Origin: a virus
Virus record (IMG/VR): IMGVR_UViG_3300006853_000005
Coordinates: 1-51,168 of that record
Length of the DNA stretch: 51,168 nt
Reading direction: 5' to 3' (one strand)
The notes under the pieces were generated by a model, which did no database searches, was not told the origin of the DNA, and saw only the letters and a program-made list of their open reading frames with translations. Positions 8,602 through 14,643 of the stretch are shown here, piece after piece. Position 1 is the stretch's first letter. The number at the start of each line of letters is the position of its first letter. The position numbers and the translations under genes were made by a program.

Positions 8602-9185
8602 CCTGGCGTGAAGTGGCCGATCAGGCGAAGGGGTGGCTGTTCCCCGACGAAGCCGAAGCCCTCCACGCTTTCGCGCTCCTGGCCGCCGAGTCCCTCCCGG
8701 GGCTGCCGCTCGTCGAGATCGGCGGGTACTGCGGCAAGTCCGCCTGCTGGATCGGCGCCGCCGCCCAGGAACACGGCACGGTTCTCTACTCGATCGACCA
8801 CCACCGGGGGTCGCCGGAGATGGCCCCCGGACGGGAGTGCCACGACCCCGATCTGATCATCGACGGGGCACACGACTCGCTACCCCAGTTCCGGGCCACC
8901 ATCCGCCAGGCCGGCCTCGACGACACCGTGATTCCCGTCGTCGGCCCGTCACAGACCGTCGGCGCCCACTGGGACACGGCGGTGTCGTTCCTGTTCGTCG
9001 ACGGAGGGCACGACACCCGCACCGTCACCGGCGACTACAAGCTGTGGTCCCCCCACCTCGCGTCGGGTGGGGTGCTGGCGTTCCACGACACCACCGACCG
9101 CAGCATCGCCCCCCTCATGGACCAGGTTCGTGCCGACGGGTGGACCCTCACCGCCGAGATCGAGTCGCTGAAGGTGTTCCGGTGA
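8598..9185 (+). CDS. Class I SAM-dependent methyltransferase (Methyltransf_24-like)
   Basis: Predicted methyltransferase of 195 residues. Motif I is VEIGGYCGKSACWIG (39-53), followed by SIDHHRG as the acidic strand-2 end and FVDGGHDTRTVTGDY (about 134-148), a block typical of the Methyltransf_24 group and of small-molecule or sugar O-methyltransferases. The SGGVLAFHDTTDR stretch is the expected late strand. The GTG start overlaps the acyltransferase stop. The context in a glycosyltransferase run suggests sugar methylation rather than DNA methylation. Confidence 0.78.
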   Translation: MTWREVADQAKGWLFPDEAEALHAFALLAAESLPGLPLVEIGGYCGKSACWIGAAAQEHGTVLYSIDHHRGSPEMAPGRECHDPDLIIDGAHDSLPQFRATIRQAGLDDTVIPVVGPSQTVGAHWDTAVSFLFVDGGHDTRTVTGDYKLWSPHLASGGVLAFHDTTDRSIAPLMDQVRADGWTLTAEIESLKVFR

Positions 9186-9895
9186 TCGTCGCGATCACGA
9201 TGGTCCGCGACGAGATCGACATCCTCCCTTGGACCCTCGCCCACATGCTCGACCAGGTCGACTACGTGATCGTCGCCGACAACGGGTCGGTCGACGGGAC
9301 CCGCGAGCACCTCGCGGACATGGCCGCCGCCTCACCGTCCCGGTTGCTTGTCCAGGACGACCCCGAGCCCGGCTACTACCAGGCCGACAAGATGACCCGC
9401 CTCGCCCACCAGGCCGGCGACATGGGCGCCACATGGGTCGTCCCGTTCGACGCCGACGAAGCATGGGACCTCCCCGACCTCGCCACGCTCGACGCGGACG
9501 TGATCACCGTCCGCCCGTGGTGGCACGTCCCCCACAACGACGACCCGGTCGACCCCAACCCCCTCGTCCGGATCCGGTGGCGGCTCTCGCAACGACAGGC
9601 CATGCCCAAGGTCGCGTTCCGCTACCACCCCCACGCCCAGCTCCACATGGGCAACCACGCCGTCAGGCGCCCGATCGGCTCGACGATCGCCGCCGCGGGG
9701 GAGATGCGGCACTATCCGTTCCGGTCCCTCGACCAGACCCGCAGGAAGGTCACCAACGGCGCCCAGGCGTACCGTGCCGCCCCCGACCTCGACGCCGGCT
9801 ACGGCGCCCACTGGCGCCAGCTCGATTCCTTCGACGACGACGCGCTCGAAGCGTGGTGGCGGGACCTCCAAGCCCGGGCGACTGACCGTGCATGA
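9182..9895 (+). CDS. Glycosyltransferase family 2-like protein
   Basis: A 237-residue GT-A enzyme. It begins MIVAITMVRDEIDILPWTLA, then has the nucleotide-sugar segment DNGSVDGTREHL (33-44) and a metal-binding FDADEAWD (89-96), the layout of the Glyco_tranf_2_4 type of small transferases. A late FRYHPHAQLHMGNHAV stretch may form the acceptor site. GTG 9182 overlaps the previous stop. The stop overlaps the next gene by eight bases. Confidence 0.85.
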   Translation: MIVAITMVRDEIDILPWTLAHMLDQVDYVIVADNGSVDGTREHLADMAAASPSRLLVQDDPEPGYYQADKMTRLAHQAGDMGATWVVPFDADEAWDLPDLATLDADVITVRPWWHVPHNDDPVDPNPLVRIRWRLSQRQAMPKVAFRYHPHAQLHMGNHAVRRPIGSTIAAAGEMRHYPFRSLDQTRRKVTNGAQAYRAAPDLDAGYGAHWRQLDSFDDDALEAWWRDLQARATDRA

Positions 9896-10421
9896 CCACG
9901 CCCGCCGCTGGGTCACCGCCCACGCTGCCCTCGGCCACGACGAGAACATCGCCGACATCGGCGGCCGGAACGTCAACGGGTCGATCCGCGATCTGTTCCC
10001 CACCGCCCGCGACTACGTCACCGTCGACCGGCTCGACGGTCCCGGCGTCGACGTCGTCGACGACTTCCTCGAATGGCAACCAGCCGCCATCTTCGGACTC
10101 GTGTTGCACCTGGAGGTCGCCGAGCACACTCCCGACTGGCGGGCCCACATCGCCAAGGCCGCCGAGATCCTCCGTCCCGGCGGGGCGCTGATCTGGACGT
10201 GCGCCGGTCCCGACCGGCTACCGCACTCCGCGATCGACGGCGGACCCCTACGCGACGGGGAGCACTACCAGAACATCCACCCCAGGGAACTCGCCGCCGA
10301 GCTGCGCAGCGCCTTCCCGTCCGTCGTGACCCAGGTCGGGATCGGCCACCCGCTCGCGCTGCGCCACGACCATCCCGACACACCCGTAGGCGACCTGTAC
10401 GCGGTCGCCTGGACCGCCTGA
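9888..10421 (+). CDS. Class I SAM-dependent methyltransferase, second of the cassette
   Basis: A 177-residue product starting at GTG 9888. Motif I reads IADIGGRNVNGSIRDLFP, the acidic end of strand 2 is TVDRLDGPG, and the block GLVLHLEVAEHTPDW followed by ILRPGGALIWTCAGP is diagnostic of the Methyltransf_11 group. No strong ribosome binding site is visible, so translation probably depends on coupling with the upstream gene. An ATG four bases later is in another frame and gives only a shadow product. Probably methylates a sugar on the virion glycan. Confidence 0.75.
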   Translation: MHDHARRWVTAHAALGHDENIADIGGRNVNGSIRDLFPTARDYVTVDRLDGPGVDVVDDFLEWQPAAIFGLVLHLEVAEHTPDWRAHIAKAAEILRPGGALIWTCAGPDRLPHSAIDGGPLRDGEHYQNIHPRELAAELRSAFPSVVTQVGIGHPLALRHDHPDTPVGDLYAVAWTA

Positions 10422-10437
10422 TCCGGAGGCGCACCCC

Positions 10438-11016
10438 ATGTCCATCGCCGCTCTCGTCGTGTCCCTCCCGGAACGCCGCGGTCTGCTCTACGAGGCGATC
10501 GAGTCGATCTCCGACCAGACCCGCCAACCCGACCACCTCCTCATCGGCGTCGACTACGCCCACGTCGGAGAGGTCGCGAACCAGAACCGGCTCATCACCG
10601 CCGCCCTCGAGTCCGGCGCCGACTGGCTGGCGTTCCTCCACGACGACGACCTGTGGCTCCCCGACCACCTCGCCGCCGCCGAGAAGCACTTCGACACCGC
10701 CGACGTCATCGTCTCCCGGGTCACCACCATCGGCCGTCCCCAGTCGACCCTCGAACCCCAACACGACGACTTCGGCGACCTCCTCTACACCAACTGGTTC
10801 CCGCCCTCAGCGGTCGTCGTGCGGGCTGAGACGTTCGGCCGGTGGACCGACGGCGAAGCGCCCGCCGAACACCCCCAACTCCACTCGCGGACCCCGTGGA
10901 TCGACTGGACCAACTGGCGGCGCCTCTACACCTCCGGCGCCCGGATGGTCCACACCAACCAGGCCACCTGCCTCTACCGCTTCGGCGACTGGGACAACGG
11001 CTCCTGGAGGTCGTAG
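10438..11016 (+). CDS. Glycosyltransferase family 2-like protein, last of the cassette
   Basis: A 192-residue GT-A protein with AALVVSLPERRGLLYEAIES at the N terminus, the nucleotide-sugar region GVDYAHVGEVANQNRL and a clear metal-binding HDDDLWLPDHL (68-78). CCGGAGGCG lies upstream of ATG 10438. It is the last decoration gene; the next ATG directly follows its TAG stop and starts the connector gene, which shows that the cassette has been inserted seamlessly into the head operon. Confidence 0.82.
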   Translation: MSIAALVVSLPERRGLLYEAIESISDQTRQPDHLLIGVDYAHVGEVANQNRLITAALESGADWLAFLHDDDLWLPDHLAAAEKHFDTADVIVSRVTTIGRPQSTLEPQHDDFGDLLYTNWFPPSAVVVRAETFGRWTDGEAPAEHPQLHSRTPWIDWTNWRRLYTSGARMVHTNQATCLYRFGDWDNGSWRS

Positions 11017-11646
11017 ATGACCATCACGAACGGCTACTGCACCCTCGCCGAGTTGCAGGACTGGTCCGACTTCGCGGTCCCGTCGCAGCAGAACAACCAG
11101 GAAGCCGTGGTCACTGCCGTGTCCCGGTGGATCGAGCAGTACACCCAACGCCACTTCTGGCAGGACGGCGATGATTCACCCGTCGCCAGGGTGTTCGACA
11201 CCTGCGACCCCTACGTGGTCGACCTCGGGCCGTTCAACGACCTCGTGTCGATCACCGCCCTCAAGACCGACCAGGGCAACGACGGCACCTACGAGACCAC
11301 CTGGGACACCACCGACTACCAGCCGGCACCGGTCAACACCACCGGGCCCGAGCAGCGCCCCTACACCCAGGTCCGTGCGGTCCTCGGCCGCACCTTCCCC
11401 AGCCCCGACCGGCGGGCCGGGCGGATCCAGATCACCGGGGTCTGGGGTTGGCCGGCGGTCCCCCAGGCCGTGACACAAGCGTGCCTCATCCAGACAGCCC
11501 GGGTCCTCAAGCGTCGCCAAGCCCCCGAAGGTGTCGTCGGGTTCGCCGACCTCGGCGTCGTCCGCATGCAACCACGCCTCGACGCCGACGTGCAGGCGCT
11601 CCTCGACCCCTACCGGCACCCCAACACCGCCGTCCTCGTCGGATGA
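11017..11646 (+). CDS. Head-tail adaptor (gp6-like connector)
   Basis: A 209-residue protein that begins with CTLAELQDWSDFAVP and a helix ending WIEQYTQRHFW, then a beta region with VVDLGPFNDLVSITALKT and a final helical region (AVTQACLIQTARVLKRRQAPEG). This is the familiar layout of the adaptor ring below the portal (HK97 gp6 and SPP1 gp15 group). GGAGG precedes the ATG. In other phages it directly follows the capsid gene; here the decoration cassette sits between them. Confidence 0.78.
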   Translation: MTITNGYCTLAELQDWSDFAVPSQQNNQEAVVTAVSRWIEQYTQRHFWQDGDDSPVARVFDTCDPYVVDLGPFNDLVSITALKTDQGNDGTYETTWDTTDYQPAPVNTTGPEQRPYTQVRAVLGRTFPSPDRRAGRIQITGVWGWPAVPQAVTQACLIQTARVLKRRQAPEGVVGFADLGVVRMQPRLDADVQALLDPYRHPNTAVLVG

Positions 11647-12053
11647 CCACCCTCACCCAGGTCATCGAAGCGCTCACCGCGAAGCTCGAAACGATCGGCG
11701 GGCTCAAAGGCTACGACTACGCCGCCGCCGCCGAGTTCCCCTCCGTCACCGTGATGCCCCCCGACATCAACTACCGGGAGACCATGGGCCGCGGGTGCAT
11801 CGGACTCAACCTCGAACTGCTCCTGTTCGTGTCTGCCGCCGACGCCATGAAGGTCAAGGACCTCTACCCGTACATGGACTGGGAAGGCGACCAGTCGATC
11901 GTCAAGCTCATCGACGACGACATCGACCTCGGCTTCGACGACCTCAACTGCCACGTCGTCGCCGCCCGCCCCCTCGGTCTCGAAGAGGTCGCCCTCTACA
12001 GCGCTTACGGCGCCGCGTTCACCGTCCAGCTCTACGCGACGAACCCCAGCTAG
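11643..12053 (+). CDS. Probable tail terminator or neck protein
   Basis: A 136-residue protein overlapping the adaptor stop (ATGA). It starts with a helix (LTQVIEALTAKLETIGGLKG), then strands with FPSVTVMPPDINYRE and LELLLFVSAADA, and ends with FTVQLYATNPS, matching small tail-terminator proteins that cap the tail tube at the head side. Position just before the tail-tube genes supports this. A head-closure role cannot be excluded. Confidence 0.6.
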   Translation: MTTLTQVIEALTAKLETIGGLKGYDYAAAAEFPSVTVMPPDINYRETMGRGCIGLNLELLLFVSAADAMKVKDLYPYMDWEGDQSIVKLIDDDIDLGFDDLNCHVVAARPLGLEEVALYSAYGAAFTVQLYATNPS

Positions 12054-12062
12054 GGAGGCCCC

Positions 12063-12797
12063 GTGGCGACCACCGCTCTCACCGACGTGTTCTCGTACGT
12101 CTCCGAGTACGACTTCACGTGCGACACCAACAACGCCATGCTCGACCTCGCCGCCGCCGAGCTCGACGCCACCACGTTCTGCTCGAGCGGGTGGACCACG
12201 AAGATCGCCGGGCTCAAGTCGGTCAAGTACGACATGGCCGGGTTCTGGCAGTCCGCCGCGAACCAGGCCGTCGACCCCCAAGCGTTCCCGAGGCTGGGGA
12301 CGGTCGATGAGGTGTTCACCGTCGGCCCGGTCCGCACCGAAGCGACGGGGGTGACCTCGAGCGGCTGCTACTTGTTCAAGGCCGGGAAGTTCAGCTACGA
12401 GCAGTTCGGGCAGGTCGGGACGGTCGCCCCGTTCAAGCTGTCGTCGATGGGCACCAACGGGGTCGGTGTCCGTCGGGGCTGGCTCCTCAAGGCCAAGGGC
12501 TCGGTCTCCGCGACGGGACAGTTGGGTCAGACGTTCGACACCGCTCTCGGGTCCGCGTCGTCGACCCTGTACGCGACGGTCCACATCTTCACCGTCGGGA
12601 CGACGATCACGATCCAGCTCCAGTCCGACGACAACACCGGGTTCACGACCCCCACGACCCTGGCGACGATCGGTCCGCTCACCGCTGTCGGCGGGACGTG
12701 GATGACCCCGGTGGCAGGGAACTCCGACCGCTACCTCCGTTTCAACGTTTCCGCCAACACCGGCACACATTCGGTCGCAGCGGCCCTGGCCACCTGA
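12063..12797 (+). CDS. Tail-tube-like protein A (probable major tail protein)
   Basis: A 244-residue beta-rich protein. Residues 1-60 match the start of the next gene product: LDLAAAELDATTF with GLKS here, LTLDAAALDSTAM with GLKS there. Both continue into strands typical of tail-tube subunits. This copy is longer, with a C-terminal beta domain (about 140-244; GTTITIQLQSDDNTGF) that looks like a surface-exposed carbohydrate- or Ig-like addition. GTG start after GGGAGG. Either copy may be the main tube subunit; the size favours a decorated tube here. Confidence 0.65.
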   Translation: MATTALTDVFSYVSEYDFTCDTNNAMLDLAAAELDATTFCSSGWTTKIAGLKSVKYDMAGFWQSAANQAVDPQAFPRLGTVDEVFTVGPVRTEATGVTSSGCYLFKAGKFSYEQFGQVGTVAPFKLSSMGTNGVGVRRGWLLKAKGSVSATGQLGQTFDTALGSASSTLYATVHIFTVGTTITIQLQSDDNTGFTTPTTLATIGPLTAVGGTWMTPVAGNSDRYLRFNVSANTGTHSVAAALAT

Positions 12798-12807
12798 AGG
12801 AGAAGCA

Positions 12808-13218
12808 ATGGCTGCTTTCGCTCTCACCAACGAGTACTTCGCGCTCAACGCCGTCGACATGTCGTCGTTCGTGAAGTCCGCGACCCTGACCCTCGACGCC
12901 GCCGCGTTGGACTCCACGGCGATGGGGGACTCGTGGACCGAGCAGACCCCCGGGCTCAAGTCCGGGACCCTCGCTCTCACGTTCAACGACGACTACGCGG
13001 CGACGACCGTCGATGACCGGCTGTTCCCGCTGTTCGGGACGGTCGTGACGTTCGAGGTCCGGCCGGTCGCCGGGATCGCCGTGTCGGCGACGAACCCCCG
13101 CTACACCGGGTCGGTGCTCGTCACCCAGCACACCATCGGCGGTGACGTCGGGTCGCTCGCAGCGAAGCAGCTGTCGTTCCCCACGTCGGGGACCGTCACC
13201 CGGGCCACCTCGACCTGA
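12808..13218 (+). CDS. Tail-tube-like protein B (short paralogue)
   Basis: A 136-residue protein that appears to be a single tail-tube domain: FALTNEYFALNAVDMSSFVK, the LDAAALDSTAMGDSWTEQTPG stretch and later strands with GSVLVTQHTIGGDVGSLAAK, an insertion-loop pattern common in major tail proteins of actinobacteriophages. AAGGAG precedes the ATG. It is related to the gene just upstream, so the pair probably arose by duplication. It might be the main tube subunit, with the longer copy serving as an accessory. Confidence 0.68.
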   Translation: MAAFALTNEYFALNAVDMSSFVKSATLTLDAAALDSTAMGDSWTEQTPGLKSGTLALTFNDDYAATTVDDRLFPLFGTVVTFEVRPVAGIAVSATNPRYTGSVLVTQHTIGGDVGSLAAKQLSFPTSGTVTRATST

Positions 13219-13251
13219 CCCGCCGCTCCAAGATCCGGGATGGAGGACTTG

Positions 13252-13875
13252 ATGGGTACATCCACGTCGGGCGCTCAGGTCGCCCGCAAGTTCATGCGGC
13301 TCGCCGAGGGGCTGTCGGACCAGAAGGTCCCGTTGAACCGCACCGCGCTCGAGGTGAAGCGGATCATGGAACGTTCCGCCGCGTCCGCTGGGGCGTTGGG
13401 GAACCGGCCGTCGGGGAAACGCAAGACGATCGGGGTCCGCTACAACCTGCGGAACCTCGCGGAGGGGTCGGGTGTGGCGATCGTGTCGTACACGGGCGCC
13501 GCTCACCTGCTCAACAACCCAACCTCGGAGCACTTCATCGCCCCGTCCGCGTACGGGTCGGTGGGTGCCCTGTCGGAGATCAGCCGCGGGCTGGGCGCGG
13601 TCACCGCGTTCGGCGGGTCGACCCGCGGGATGCTGTCGGCGGGGAAGGGCCGGCGGTTCCAGCTCTCCAAGTCCGGCAATCTGGTCCGCCGTAAGACCCG
13701 CGGTGGTGCGAGGGCGTTGACGATCGGCCCCGATCTCCGGGCCCACGCGTTCCACCCGGGCACCGCGGGCCAGGGGTTCTTCCAGGAAGCGAAGACTCGG
13801 GCTCTGGTGGTGGCGCCGAGGACCTACGCCCGGGCCGGGCTGACCGAGCCCCTCAAGCAGGCGTTCGCCGCGTGA
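13252..13875 (+). CDS. HK97 gp10-like tail completion or minor tail protein
   Basis: A 207-residue basic protein. ATG 13252 is used since GGAGG lies at 13242-13246; ATG 13240 overlaps that site. The first 60 residues are helical (QVARKFMRLAEGLSDQ, then LEVKRIMERSAASAG), followed by a GVAIVSYTGAAHLLNNPTSEHF region, and the C terminus reads HAFHPGTAGQGFFQEAK. This resembles the HK97 gp10 type, usually found before the tube gene; here it follows the tube genes. Function is inferred only from this resemblance. Confidence 0.5.
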   Translation: MGTSTSGAQVARKFMRLAEGLSDQKVPLNRTALEVKRIMERSAASAGALGNRPSGKRKTIGVRYNLRNLAEGSGVAIVSYTGAAHLLNNPTSEHFIAPSAYGSVGALSEISRGLGAVTAFGGSTRGMLSAGKGRRFQLSKSGNLVRRKTRGGARALTIGPDLRAHAFHPGTAGQGFFQEAKTRALVVAPRTYARAGLTEPLKQAFAA

Positions 13876-14282
13876 GCACAGCGAAGCCGACGACCGACAA
13901 GGTCGTCACCGAGATCCTCGCCGGCCGACATGACGGCCGCCTCGTCGACATCGCCCAGGCGATCGAGCGGCGGGTCACGTCCGACGCCACCGGGTGGCTG
14001 TGGCGCATCACGCTCCCCGATGGTGAGGCGTGGGATTCCGAGACGGTCACGGTCGGGGAGCTGACGTTCGTCGAGCAGACCACCGGGGTGTCGTATCTGC
14101 TGATCGACCCGAACAAGTCGATGGCCCAGTTCCGGGCGCTGGTCACCGCCCACCACGTAGCCGCCGGGCTCGAACGCGACGCAGCGATCGCGAAAGCTTC
14201 GGCCCTCACCCAGTCCGAAGCGGTCAAGGCTGTTACCCACTACGAGGGCACCCTGGGAAAAGGATCAGGCTCGACCAGTTGA
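13872..14282 (+). CDS. Tail assembly chaperone, unshifted product
   Basis: A 136-residue protein lying between the tube genes and the tape measure, the fixed position of siphovirus tail chaperones, which coat the tape measure during tube growth. It is a helical protein with WLWRITLPDGEAWDSETVTV in the middle and QFRALVTAHHVAAGLE near the end. The slippery heptamer GGGAAAA sits 21 bases before its stop, allowing a longer product. GTG start overlaps the upstream stop. Confidence 0.8.
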   Translation: MSTAKPTTDKVVTEILAGRHDGRLVDIAQAIERRVTSDATGWLWRITLPDGEAWDSETVTVGELTFVEQTTGVSYLLIDPNKSMAQFRALVTAHHVAAGLERDAAIAKASALTQSEAVKAVTHYEGTLGKGSGSTS

Positions 14283-14383
14283 TCAGCCTGTGCATCCAGG
14301 CGTGGCGCTGGCCGCCGACGGTCACCGCCGATCAGCCGGTCGGCCCGGTCGTGCGAGCCCTGATCCCGCTGCTCAAGGACTAG
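13872..14383 (+). CDS. Tail assembly chaperone, -1 frameshift fusion product
   Basis: At G-GGA-AAA (14255-14261) the ribosome can slip back one base. The -1 frame then continues from 14261 as RIRLDQLISLCIQAWRWPP and on to TAG at 14381-14383, adding 40 residues to the first 130, for about 170 in total. The extension has no start codon or ribosome binding site of its own, and its Trp-rich short form matches the shifted domain of other phage tail chaperones. The lambda gpG-gpGT arrangement is the known model. Confidence 0.85.
14255..14261 (+). promoter_or_regulatory. Slippery heptamer for -1 programmed frameshift
   Basis: GGGAAAA in the correct phase (G-GGA-AAA relative to the chaperone frame), of the form X-XXY-YYZ. 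It is the same heptamer class used in many siphovirus tail chaperone genes. The 0-frame stop follows 18 bases later. No long downstream pseudoknot was worked out. Confidence 0.85.
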
Positions 14384-14591
14384 GGGAGTCTCGGCGCATC
14401 GAGGCTCCCACGGTCACGAGCACGAACCCAGCGACGGCCGATATGCCGGCCAGTCCGCTCGACCCTCCGCCGACGGCTACCGCCGCGGCGAGCATGAGCA
14501 CGAACAGCCCCGCTGTCCGCAGGTTGACGCCGGTCTGCGTGAGCTGTGTCCGCCTCATATCGCCCTGCTGCTGATGCATCCGCCTGTTCAT
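14373..14591 (-). CDS. Possible small membrane protein on the reverse strand
   Basis: A 72-residue reading frame on the reverse strand (ATG at 14591; a longer GTG start at 14615) in the 260-base gap between the tail chaperone and tape measure genes. It has a basic start MNRRMHQQQGDMRRTQ and two hydrophobic helices (about 28-45 and 48-65). Codon use is GC-rich at third positions, like the real genes. No good ribosome binding site is seen, and it would be the only leftward gene in the structural region, so it might be a lysogenically expressed gene or a chance frame. Confidence 0.45.
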   Translation of the reverse strand: MNRRMHQQQGDMRRTQLTQTGVNLRTAGLFVLMLAAAVAVGGGSSGLAGISAVAGFVLVTVGASMRRDSPSP

Positions 14592-14643
14592 TAGGCCGAC
14601 GGTAGCTGCCAACACACGCTATGTGCGTAGAGGAGGCGCCTCG

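Noticed and set aside
9892-10191. ATG 9892 frame as start of the second methyltransferase
   Set aside because: That frame gives a Thr/Ser/Pro-rich shadow; the methyltransferase motifs are in the frame of GTG 9888.
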